From NCBI GenBank assembly GCA_022706625.1, contig JAKJCD010000037.1, positions 1-12,452 on the forward strand: a DNA stretch of 12,452 nucleotides, read 5' to 3'. This document shows, one piece after another, positions 1 through 6,351 of this stretch. Origin of the DNA: Bacillota bacterium. Its GTDB lineage: Bacteria; Bacillota; Clostridia; Peptostreptococcales; Anaerovoracaceae. The translations under genes and the position numbers were made by a program. Every line of letters begins with the position of its first letter. Within the stretch, counting starts at the first letter, position 1. The notes under the pieces were generated by a model, which saw nothing but the letters and a program-made list of their open reading frames with translations, did not search any database and was not told the origin of the DNA.

Positions 1-1103
1 TTTTTGTTGACCTTTATCACTTCATGCTGTGCGATTTTAGCAGTAGTGGGTACGCAGGAAACCCCGGCGATCCCGATGGTGGGATTAAAGTTCTTCCCGT
101 TTATCAGATATACCAAATATCCGCCGATCATCCCGCCTATGCCCGAAAGGCCCAGTGCGATCATGCCCAGTATCAGTACCGGTAAAACCTTGGGGTTCAT
201 AATGGTGGACGCATCGCAAAGAACGCCCAGCAGCAATCCCAGGAAAAAGGTGGACCAGTAAAGTATCACATCCTCCAGCATTTTTGTGTACTTGATAATG
301 CCCGATTCCTTAATGGCATTTCCAAGGAAGAAGGACATGAACAAGGGAGATGCCACCGGCAGCAGCAGGCAGAGTGCCACACAGGCAACCACATCGAAAG
401 CCAGCTTTTCTCCCGACGTGATCCCGGTCTTCTTTGATAGTTTCACCGCTTTACCGCGGATATCCTTGGGAACGGTAGCCCTGATCAGGAAAGGATATCC
501 TGCATAGGTCAGGCTGAGATACAAATATGCGATGACCGTGATGGGTACGAACAGCTCCGGTGCAAGCATCATGGAAGAAAACAGCACCATGGGTCCGTCA
601 GCTGTCCCAACCAGGGCAACTGCTGCCGCATCGCCGTAGCTCAAGCCTACGGCCCTTCCTATGGGGTAGGTCATGATAGTCCCGAGCTCCGCAAAGAGAG
701 CGATAAACATGCTGGTAAAGGGATACCTGAGAAGGCTTCCCACATCGGCCAAAACCCCGATGCCCATGAATACCAGGCAGGCGATCAGGCTGTTGCTGAA
801 TGTAAATGTATAGATCGGTTGCAGGAAGTTCACTTGCAGAACATCCATAAGTCCTTCAGTATCCGCTACCAGCGGATCTATGAAAATGGTACCGGTAGTT
901 GTTGAGGACATGAACAGAACTCCTGCATTTACAGCCGCCATTCCGAATCCCATGGGGATCATGATCAGCGGTTCCAGGGTGTTTCTCTTTCCCAGCCAGA
1001 CCAGAACCACTCCGAACAGGATCAATACGATCCTCGCAATGGCTATTTTGGAATCCTGGTAGAACAGTGTTCCGATTCCTTGAAATATTTGTGCTAAATC
1101 CAT
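1..1103 (-). CDS. Na+-translocating decarboxylase beta subunit (GcdB/OadB/MmdB family), 3' end cut by window
   Basis: This is the integral-membrane subunit that couples decarboxylation of carboxybiotin to Na+ export. The frame is open from the ATG at 1103 to the left edge, about 367 codons, with no stop inside the window. The translation is strongly hydrophobic with many membrane segments. It carries family signatures: GVLADVGSLLRYP (116-128), GTADGPMVLFSS (166-177), a YLYLSLTYAGYP stretch (193-204), and GKNFNPTIGIAGVSCVPTTA (336-355). Asp169 in the DGP motif should be the Na+/proton-active aspartate of OadB (D203 in Klebsiella, from memory). Family members are about 375-430 aa, so only a short C-terminal part is missing. 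GAGGT lies just upstream of the ATG, 15 nt after the OadG-like gene. The substrate cannot be read from this subunit. The neighbouring acyl-CoA dehydrogenase and Etf suggest glutaconyl-CoA; methylmalonyl-CoA or oxaloacetate are alternatives. The alpha subunit is presumably beyond the left edge. Confidence 0.93.
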   Translation of the reverse strand, partial: MDLAQIFQGIGTLFYQDSKIAIARIVLILFGVVLVWLGKRNTLEPLIMIPMGFGMAAVNAGVLFMSSTTTGTIFIDPLVADTEGLMDVLQVNFLQPIYTFTFSNSLIACLVFMGIGVLADVGSLLRYPFTSMFIALFAELGTIMTYPIGRAVGLSYGDAAAVALVGTADGPMVLFSSMMLAPELFVPITVIAYLYLSLTYAGYPFLIRATVPKDIRGKAVKLSKKTGITSGEKLAFDVVACVALCLLLPVASPLFMSFFLGNAIKESGIIKYTKMLEDVILYWSTFFLGLLLGVLCDASTIMNPKVLPVLILGMIALGLSGIGGMIGGYLVYLINGKNFNPTIGIAGVSCVPTTAKIAQHEVIKVNK

Positions 1104-1118
1104 GCTTCTACCTCACTT

Positions 1119-1271
1119 TCATTCCCCGGATGCCTCTGATGCAGGTTGCGGCGTCTTCGATGAAAAACGCCGGATTACCCAAAGCATCAACTTGATTAAT
1201 CCCGCCATCATTAAGGAAATGACGAAGGTGAAAAAATAAACCTGTATAGCGAAATAAATAGATTCGCTCAT
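1119..1271 (-). CDS. Small OadG/GcdD-like (gamma/delta) decarboxylase subunit, 50 aa
   Basis: A 50-codon gene, ATG at 1271 to TGA at 1119, preceded by AAAGGAAG at good spacing. The protein starts MSESIYFAIQVYFF and has one hydrophobic helix (about residues 5-33), then a basic turn (RRF) and a short polar tail rich in Pro, Ala, Ser and Glu (PQPASEASGE). This one-helix-plus-Pro/Ala-tail plan, directly upstream of a beta subunit (15-nt gap), is that of the OadG family, which anchors and assembles the alpha and beta subunits of sodium-pumping decarboxylases. It is shorter than typical OadG (about 80 aa) or GcdD (about 107 aa), closer to the Veillonella epsilon-type subunit in size. The identification rests on architecture and position more than residue identity. 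Confidence 0.72.
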   Translation of the reverse strand: MSESIYFAIQVYFFTFVISLMMAGLIKLMLWVIRRFSSKTPQPASEASGE

Positions 1272-1307
1272 TTTCTTACTTCCTTTCTTAAGAGTATCAA
1301 GAGTTAA

Positions 1308-1406
1308 TTATCTCAATTCCCTTCTTATACAAATCGCAAAGATAACGATGACCGCAATAAATACCACAGCCATCAATAGTATGCTCAGTGGTGTCATTGG
1401 GAACAT
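1308..1406 (-). CDS. 32-aa single-helix membrane protein, possible OadG-related small subunit
   Basis: A 33-codon reading frame, ATG at 1406 to TAA at 1308, sits behind a strong AGGAGG with an 8-nt spacer. The product begins MFPMTPLSILLMAVVFIAV and is essentially one transmembrane helix (about residues 6-27) closed by a positive RRELR tail, which predicts an inside C-terminus. It lies between etfA and the 50-aa OadG-like gene, 36 nt before that gene, on the same strand. By position it may be another small subunit or stabiliser of the Na+ decarboxylase. I do not recognise it by sequence. A longer frame over the same DNA (up to 1530) is out of register with the ribosome binding site and encodes no plausible protein. 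The real start could also be Met4. Confidence 0.6.
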   Translation of the reverse strand: MFPMTPLSILLMAVVFIAVIVIFAICIRRELR

Positions 1407-1445
1407 TCCCAGTCCCTCCTCTTCTCAATAAAATCCATCTGCAGC

Positions 1446-1505
1446 CTGCCTTCCCGGCAGTTATGCCGGTCATTATGCGAAGCGCAACCGCTTCGCATAA
1501 TGACC
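1446..1505 (-). repeat. Strong intercistronic inverted repeat after etfA
   Basis: A perfect 17-bp inverted repeat occupies 1468-1505 (arms 1468-1484 and 1489-1505) around a 4-nt loop, CAAC on the plus strand. A 5-bp hairpin (CTGCC/GGCAG, 1446-1460) lies next to it. The element starts 28 nt after the etfA stop and ends 39 nt before the start of the 32-aa gene. No T-run follows the stem in the direction of transcription, so it is not a standard intrinsic terminator. It is more likely an mRNA-stability or processing element that separates etfBA levels from those of the membrane subunits, or a partly conditional terminator. Confidence 0.7.
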
Positions 1506-1533
1506 TATTATTGCAGTAAACGGGCATCACCCG

Positions 1534-2517
1534 CTACCGTAGCTTTTTTAATTCCTCTGTCAGCAGAGGAACGATCTCGAACAGATCGCCTACGATGCCG
1601 TAATCCGCCAGATTGAAGATGTTGGCATCGGGGTCCTTGTTTATGGCCACTATGACCTTGGATGATCCCATTCCTGCCAGATGCTGGATGGCCCCGGAGA
1701 TGCCGCAAGCGATGTACAGGGTCGGAGATACGGTCTTTCCCGTTTGCCCTACCTGGAATTTCTGCTCTCTCCAGCCGGCGTCCACCGCCGCCCTGGAAGC
1801 TCCCACGGCCGCTCCGATGCTGTCGGCGCATTCTTCCAAAAGTACAAAGTTTTCGGGGCCCTTCATTCCGCGGCCGCCGGAAATTATGATGTCCGCTTCG
1901 ATCAATTCCGGTCTCAGGGAAGCCGCTAATGCGACTTCTTTCACAATGGCTCTCAAATCATCGGCATTGATCACCGCATCCGCTTTCACTATCTCCGCCT
2001 TCCACGCCGCATCGGGTGCGCCTGAGGGGAAGGTGTTGGGCCTTATGGTGGCCACTATCGGTTTTTCCGTGAGGGTCAGTTCGCAGAATGCCTTACCGCC
2101 GTAAATAGGTCTTTTGAATTTGAGAAAATCCTTTTCGTCAGCTTCCATACCGATGCAGTCTGAAGCCATTCCCACTCCCAGACGGTGGGCCAGCCTGGGG
2201 GCCAGATCCTTTCCGATGGCCGTATTCCCAAGAAGGATAGCCAGAGGCTCTTCATCCCGGGCCAGCTTGTTTAATACCGAGGTGTATGCTCCGGTGGTAT
2301 AATCCCCAAGTTTTTCGTCGTCAACGATTATGACCTTGTCCGCTCCGTAGGTGCCGGCGGTCTCTGCAACAGAGGAGATATTCTTTCCCAATACCACTGC
2401 TGTCACCGGATCTCCGGATGCTTCGGCTATGATCTTTGCCTGCCTCAAAAGTTCCAAAGAGACCTTTCTGATCAGTCCGTCATGATGTTCTATAAAAATC
2501 CATATTCCTTTTGCCAT
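1534..2517 (-). CDS. etfA: Electron transfer flavoprotein alpha subunit
   Basis: This is the FAD-binding subunit of the EtfAB heterodimer, which takes electrons from the acyl-CoA dehydrogenase in the cytoplasm. The protein has 327 aa, normal for EtfA. The N-terminal half has the adenine-nucleotide-hydrolase-like fold (start MAKGIWIFIEHHDG). The C-terminal FAD domain is canonical: SGRGMKGPENF, then GASRAAVDAGW, QVGQTGKTVSPTLYIACGIS, GAIQHLAGM, INKDPDANIFNLADYGIVGD and a LFEIVP tail. The ATG at 2517 follows AAGGAGGAG and lies 15 nt after etfB. No extra ferredoxin-like domain is present. It is the last gene before the strong hairpin at 1468-1505. Confidence 0.97.
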   Translation of the reverse strand: MAKGIWIFIEHHDGLIRKVSLELLRQAKIIAEASGDPVTAVVLGKNISSVAETAGTYGADKVIIVDDEKLGDYTTGAYTSVLNKLARDEEPLAILLGNTAIGKDLAPRLAHRLGVGMASDCIGMEADEKDFLKFKRPIYGGKAFCELTLTEKPIVATIRPNTFPSGAPDAAWKAEIVKADAVINADDLRAIVKEVALAASLRPELIEADIIISGGRGMKGPENFVLLEECADSIGAAVGASRAAVDAGWREQKFQVGQTGKTVSPTLYIACGISGAIQHLAGMGSSKVIVAINKDPDANIFNLADYGIVGDLFEIVPLLTEELKKLR

Positions 2518-2532
2518 GTTCTCTCCTCCTTC

Positions 2533-3303
2533 CTAAATAACTTTGGCTTCTTCGCTCAGAAGCCTTACCAGTTCGCGGACGGAATCCGCCGGTTCACCCT
2601 GAATCTTTATTCCTGCTTTCCGGGCTCCGGGCAGGCTGTACACGGCTTCGCCGGATTTACGCGCCGGTGCTTCCGCAAAGCCCAGATCGTTCAGTGATAA
2701 CACCTTAAGTTCCTTGTTTTTAGCCTTCATGATACCCATCATGTTGGGATAGCGGGGCTCATTCAAGCCCTTTTGCGCTGTAAAAACAGCGGGAAGAGGA
2801 ACTTCTATGACTTCGGTGCCGCCATCGATTTCCCTGGTAGCCACGGCTTTGTTTTCCTCAACCTCCAAGGCTAATACGGTGCTGACGGAGGGCAGCCCTA
2901 AGGCTTCCGCCACGCGGATCGCTACCTGGGCCGATTGATCGTCCACGGCGATCCTTCCGGAAAGGATGATGTCGTATGGGATCTGGCTGATAGCTTTAGC
3001 AAGAACTTCCGCCACCACCCATTCATCCGCCTGCTCCAGCACCGGATCCTTTATGAGGATGCCTTTATCGGCGCCCATGGCTAAAGCTGTCCGCATGGAT
3101 TCCGGAGTTTTCTCCCCGCCCACGCTGACGATGGTGACTTCTCCTCCGAATTTCTCCTTGAGCTTCAGCCCTGCTTCTACGGCGTATTCGTCATAGGGGT
3201 TGATACAGCGGGTGACATTGGCGTCATCGATTTTTCCGCTGCTGTTGAGGCTGATCTTTGCCTCTGTATCAAAGGTTTGTTTCAGACAAACTGCGATATT
3301 CAT
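2533..3303 (-). CDS. etfB: Electron transfer flavoprotein beta subunit
   Basis: The partner of EtfA, 256 aa, starting MNIAVCLKQTFDTEAKI with the usual NPYDEYAVEAGLKLKE segment (35-50). The nucleotide-binding loop reads SGRIAVDDQSAQV (115-127), and the preceding segment reads KDPVLEQADEW (85-95). From memory, electron-bifurcating EtfB proteins carry DGDTAQVGP and DRxFxGADTxAT at these places. The differences here therefore favour a simple, AMP-containing, non-bifurcating Etf. The start has an AAGGAGG site and lies 18 nt after the acyl-CoA dehydrogenase gene, so dehydrogenase and Etf are translated as a unit. The electron acceptor downstream of Etf is not visible in the window. Confidence 0.96.
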   Translation of the reverse strand: MNIAVCLKQTFDTEAKISLNSSGKIDDANVTRCINPYDEYAVEAGLKLKEKFGGEVTIVSVGGEKTPESMRTALAMGADKGILIKDPVLEQADEWVVAEVLAKAISQIPYDIILSGRIAVDDQSAQVAIRVAEALGLPSVSTVLALEVEENKAVATREIDGGTEVIEVPLPAVFTAQKGLNEPRYPNMMGIMKAKNKELKVLSLNDLGFAEAPARKSGEAVYSLPGARKAGIKIQGEPADSVRELVRLLSEEAKVI

Positions 3304-3321
3304 AGTAAACCTCCTTACTTC

Positions 3322-4467
3322 TTAAACTTCTTTGAGGATGTTCGCCGCGATAACGATTCTTTGGATCTCGCTGGTGCCTTCATAGATCTCGGTGATCTTG
3401 GCGTCCCTCATCATCCGCTCTACCGGATACTCTCTTGTATAACCGTATCCGCCGAAGATCTGGACTGCCTGAGTTGTTACACGGTTTGCCACCTCGGAAG
3501 CATAAACCTTGGCCATCGCTGCATATTTGGAAACCGGGCGTTTATTAGTGGCCATGTGACAGGCCTGGTATACCAGCAGCCGGGCTGCTTCGATCTCCGT
3601 CGCCATATCTGCCAGCTTGAACTGGATCACTTCCATCTCAGCCAGGGTCTTATCAAACTGAACTCTTTCCTTGGAATACTTCAAGGCCTGTTCGTAAGCT
3701 CCCTGTGCGATTCCTAATGCCTGAGAAGCGATGCCGATACGGCCGTAATCCAGAGTGACCATGGCGATCTTGAATCCCTGTCCCTCTTGCCCCAGAAGAT
3801 TTTCTGCGGGGATACGAAGGTTTTCAAATACCAGTTCGTAGGTCGAGGAGGAGCGAATACCCATTTTTTTCTCTTTCTTTCCGAAAGTGAATCCAGGCAT
3901 CCCCTTCTCGATGATAAAGGCTGCGATCCCTCTTGTGCCCTTGCTCTTGTCCATCTGGGCGGTTATCACGTATGTATCCGCGTAATACCCGTTGGTGATA
4001 AAAAGCTTGGAGCCGTTGATCACATATTCGTCACCCTCCCGGACAGCAGTGGTCCTGGTGCCTTTGGAATCAGATCCTGCCATGGATTCAGTCAGTCCCA
4101 ATGCACCGAGCTTCTCGCCGGTCGCCAGGGGGATCAGATATTTTTTCTTCTGCTCTTCCGTTCCGAAAAGATAAATAGGATTGGCACAAAGGCTGGAATG
4201 GGCAGAAACGGTGACTCCCAGAGAGGCGTCCACACGGGACAGCTCTTCTATGGTTATTCCATAGGACAGATAGTCTGCTCCCACCCCACCGTATTCTTCC
4301 GGAAAGGTGATCCCAGCCAAGCCTAATTGCCCGCATTTTTTCCAAAGCTCCGCAGGAAACTCTTCATGCTCGTCTCTTTCTTCCGCACCGGGCTGAACCT
4401 CTGCCTCGGCAAAGTCGCGGACCATTTTTCTCATCATTACATGGTCTTCCGTTAAATCAAAGTTCAT
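3322..4467 (-). CDS. Acyl-CoA dehydrogenase, short-chain type; candidate glutaryl-CoA dehydrogenase
   Basis: An FAD acyl-CoA dehydrogenase of 381 aa that introduces the alpha,beta double bond and passes electrons to EtfAB. The N-terminal helical domain starts MNFDLTEDHVMMRKMVRDFA. The middle domain has LGLTESMAGSD (about 117-127) and ITNGYYAD. The C-terminal domain has KERVQFDKTL, QIFGGYGYTREYPVERMMRD and IYEGTSEIQR, in which Glu363 is the expected catalytic base. By overall look it is closest to butyryl-CoA dehydrogenase. Its place between a biotin carrier and etfBA, with a Na+ decarboxylase downstream, suggests glutaryl-CoA to glutaconyl-CoA. However, the arginine that contacts the distal carboxylate in human glutaryl-CoA dehydrogenase (Arg94) aligns by eye with Gly84. 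Butyryl-CoA dehydrogenase is the main alternative. The ATG follows GAGAGGAGA. Confidence 0.9.
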   Translation of the reverse strand: MNFDLTEDHVMMRKMVRDFAEAEVQPGAEERDEHEEFPAELWKKCGQLGLAGITFPEEYGGVGADYLSYGITIEELSRVDASLGVTVSAHSSLCANPIYLFGTEEQKKKYLIPLATGEKLGALGLTESMAGSDSKGTRTTAVREGDEYVINGSKLFITNGYYADTYVITAQMDKSKGTRGIAAFIIEKGMPGFTFGKKEKKMGIRSSSTYELVFENLRIPAENLLGQEGQGFKIAMVTLDYGRIGIASQALGIAQGAYEQALKYSKERVQFDKTLAEMEVIQFKLADMATEIEAARLLVYQACHMATNKRPVSKYAAMAKVYASEVANRVTTQAVQIFGGYGYTREYPVERMMRDAKITEIYEGTSEIQRIVIAANILKEV

Positions 4468-4518
4468 TTGTTTTCTCCTCTCTATTAAACCGATATTCCG
4501 ACATTTTTCCGCCGGTCT

Positions 4519-4728
4519 TTATTCGATTATTGCCAGCACCTGATCTTCTTCCACTTCCTGACCTTCTTTGACCAGGATCTCCTTGACGATGCCCGGATCG
4601 CCGTATACTACATTTTCCATCTTCAATGCTTCCACGATGAACAGTTCATCATCCTCGGTGATCATCTGACCCACCTTTACATTGATTCCCTGAACTCTTC
4701 CTGCCATAGGGCTCGTTACCTCTGTCAT
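4519..4728 (-). CDS. Biotin carboxyl carrier protein of the decarboxylase (GcdC/MmdC-like), 69 aa
   Basis: A stand-alone biotinyl domain that moves CO2 from the alpha subunit to the membrane beta subunit. The start is the ATG at 4728: AGGAGG sits 8 nt upstream, inside what would be coding sequence if the in-frame TTG at 4749 were used. The 69 residues are just the barrel fold: SPMAGRVQGINVKVG, then the biotinylation hairpin EALKMEN with Lys36, then a second half-barrel ending VLAIIE. The residue before the target Lys is Leu instead of the usual Met (AMKM to ALKM). The long Ala/Pro linker of classical GcdC is absent. It precedes the acyl-CoA dehydrogenase by 51 nt and is separated from the beta subunit by five genes, an unusual split. 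A lipoyl carrier is less likely given the KM context and the decarboxylase subunits in the operon. Confidence 0.88.
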   Translation of the reverse strand: MTEVTSPMAGRVQGINVKVGQMITEDDELFIVEALKMENVVYGDPGIVKEILVKEGQEVEEDQVLAIIE

Positions 4729-4750
4729 TACCTTTTCCTCCTGTTTCAAT

Positions 4751-4864
4751 ATTTTTTAATTTTTAATTTTTATTCTATACTGATGTCCTATTTGTCCGCC
4801 CAATCTGTCCGTCTGTCCGGCATAAGTGTTCGGTTTTCCGGACAGGTGTACGGGGAGCCGAACA
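4751..4864 (-). promoter_or_regulatory. Structured intercistronic RNA with possible H-type pseudoknot and GGACA repeats
   Basis: This gap between the CoA-transferase and the biotin carrier holds two interleaved inverted repeats: TGTTCGG (4827-4833) with CCGAACA (4858-4864), and CTGTCCGG (4813-4820) with CCGGACAG (4838-4845). The arms alternate, so in the minus-strand RNA both stems could form together as a pseudoknot with loops of 12, 4 and 6 nt, or as alternatives. Downstream in the RNA, further GGACA copies (TGTCC on plus at 4784, 4793 and 4806, as well as 4814) could compete for the same arm. An AT-rich stretch with AATTTTT repeats (4758-4771) follows, before the carrier's ribosome binding site. 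The function is unknown; translational or stability control of the downstream genes is an inference. Confidence 0.5.
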
Positions 4865-4871
4865 AGCTGTT

Positions 4872-6203
4872 TCAGTCTTTTTTCCTCCATATTCTCAGTT
4901 CTTTAGCTTCCCGGATCAGCTCATCCCTGAAATCCGGGTGGGCGATTCCGATGAGAGCTTCCGCCCTCTGCCAGGAGGACATGCCCTTCATGTTTGCCTT
5001 CCCGTATTCTGTCACTACATAATGCACCGTCGCCCGGGTATCTGTGATTACAGCGCCCGGAGTCATCATCCCTTTGATGCGGGAATGTATCCTGCCGTCC
5101 TTATCCTTATAGGTGGAAGGAAGACAGACAAAGCTCTTCCCTCCCTTGGAGTTGTAGGCTGCTTCCACAAAGTCCAATTGTCCTCCGGAACCGCTGATGA
5201 TGTAGGGGCCGGCTGATTCGGAGCAAACCTGCCCGGCAAGATCCACTTCCACGGCGCTGTTGATGGAAATAAGCTTGTCGATCTTGGAAGCGATGCAGGG
5301 ATGGTTGGTGTAGTCCACCGGATAAGCCGCCAGAGATGGATTCTCGTGCATGAAATCGTAGAGCTTTTGGGATCCTGCAGCAAAGGAGAAGGCCATCCTT
5401 CCCCGGTCTAAGTTCTTGCATTTTCCCGTTACAATGCCTGCTTCCGACATTTCTACAAATCCGTCCACCAGCATCTCCGTATGGACGCCCAGATCCCTCA
5501 GATCCGATTCAGCGATCATTTTCCCCAAGGCATTAGGCATTCCGCCGATCCCCAGCTGGATGCAGGCCCCGTCTTCGATTTCAGTAATAACGTACTCTGC
5601 TATCTTTTTATCTATATCCGAAGGAGGAGCCGAGGGCAAAAGCGGCATGCCGCAGTGCCCTGCTTCCACTATATAATCAACTTCCGAGATATGCACCCCG
5701 TGTCCGTATCCGCCATGGACCCTGGGCATATCCTCATTGACCTCTACAATAACGTTTCTTGCCCGTTCTACTGCAGCCTCATAGTGGGAGATAGTGACAC
5801 CGAAGTTGAAATATCCATGCTGATCCATGGGAGCCACCTGAATGGCCGCCACATCTGTGCGGCAGTTTTCCCGTATGTATCTAGGAACTTCCGAGTATTT
5901 GATAGATAAATAGTAGGCCATATTCTGCCGGGCCAGCTTCCGTTCATATCCGCTCATGTGCATGCTGTTCCAGGTAAAGTGGCGGCCTTCCGGATCCTGT
6001 TCGATGAAGGGCAGGGGCTTTAAAATTACACCGCCTCGTATATTCACATCTGTCAATTCTTCTTTTCTGCGGGCGATGGCGTCGGCCAGTAAACTGGAAT
6101 GACTGGCTCCCCAAGCGAATTCTATCCAGTCTCCGCTTTGAATGACCTTGACCGCCTTATCTGCAGATACACATTTCTGTCTGTATTCGTCCATTAGTGT
6201 CAT
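4872..6203 (-). CDS. Acetyl-CoA hydrolase/transferase family CoA-transferase (4-hydroxybutyrate/butyryl-CoA:acetate type)
   Basis: A 443-aa class I CoA-transferase of the AbfT/But family, which moves CoA between a short-chain acyl-CoA and a carboxylic acid through a glutamyl-CoA intermediate. Visible signatures are QLGIGGMPNALG (216-227), LGVHTEMLVDG (238-248) with Glu243 as the probable catalytic glutamate (Glu238 in the AbfT literature, from memory), and the substrate loop GSGGQLDFV (338-346). Full length, single frame. The ATG at 6203 has TGAGGT upstream. It is the first gene after a sigma-54 promoter and heads the operon carrying the decarboxylase and dehydrogenase. Likely roles are activating glutarate or 5-aminovalerate with acetyl-CoA, or releasing butyrate or acetate; the exact acids cannot be told from sequence. 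No transmembrane or export signal is seen. Confidence 0.9.
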   Translation of the reverse strand: MTLMDEYRQKCVSADKAVKVIQSGDWIEFAWGASHSSLLADAIARRKEELTDVNIRGGVILKPLPFIEQDPEGRHFTWNSMHMSGYERKLARQNMAYYLSIKYSEVPRYIRENCRTDVAAIQVAPMDQHGYFNFGVTISHYEAAVERARNVIVEVNEDMPRVHGGYGHGVHISEVDYIVEAGHCGMPLLPSAPPSDIDKKIAEYVITEIEDGACIQLGIGGMPNALGKMIAESDLRDLGVHTEMLVDGFVEMSEAGIVTGKCKNLDRGRMAFSFAAGSQKLYDFMHENPSLAAYPVDYTNHPCIASKIDKLISINSAVEVDLAGQVCSESAGPYIISGSGGQLDFVEAAYNSKGGKSFVCLPSTYKDKDGRIHSRIKGMMTPGAVITDTRATVHYVVTEYGKANMKGMSSWQRAEALIGIAHPDFRDELIREAKELRIWRKKD

Positions 6204-6261
6204 GTTAATTACCTCAGTATCTTTGCTTTGCGATAACCTACATACATATTATTGATTATTG

Positions 6262-6278
6262 TGCAAAAGCCGTGCCAA
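6262..6278 (-). promoter_or_regulatory. Sigma-54 (-24/-12) promoter of the CoA-transferase/decarboxylase operon
   Basis: The minus strand reads TTGGCACGGCTTTTGCA, an exact match to the sigma-54 consensus TGGCAC-N5-TTGCW with GG and GC in proper spacing. Transcription would begin near 6250, leaving a leader of about 48 nt before the CoA-transferase start at 6203. It lies in a true intergenic gap, directly after the terminator of the upstream aldehyde dehydrogenase gene, which supports a separate transcription unit. The required enhancer-binding activator is not encoded in the window. Confidence 0.88.
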
Positions 6279-6310
6279 ATATTTAACGCGCTTTCGGCAA
6301 GGATTCAACG

Positions 6311-6341
6311 AAATAAAAAACCCGGCAGATCGCCGGGCTTT
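6311..6341 (-). terminator. Intrinsic terminator after the aldehyde dehydrogenase gene
   Basis: On the minus strand a GC-rich hairpin (arms 6332-6337 and 6321-6326, CCCGGC/GCCGGG, 5-nt loop) is followed immediately by TTTTTTATTT. It begins about 10 nt past the stop codon at 6352. It ends the aldehyde dehydrogenase transcript just before the next sigma-54 promoter. Confidence 0.9.
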
Positions 6342-6351
6342 AAGCTTTACT

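Noticed and set aside
1468..1505. Rho-independent terminator after etfA
   Set aside because: The stem is strong but is followed by GGCATAACTG on the transcribed strand, without a U-tract, so it is listed as an inverted repeat instead.
1297..1530. 77-codon minus-strand frame over the gap after etfA
   Set aside because: It starts within the strong hairpin region without a ribosome binding site and reads as a composition-poor, Cys/Arg-rich peptide. The 32-aa frame in another register has the AGGAGG site.
4729..4749. TTG start adding 7 residues to the biotin carrier
   Set aside because: The extension is the ribosome binding site itself (AGGAGG) read as codons; ATG 4728 fits the family start.
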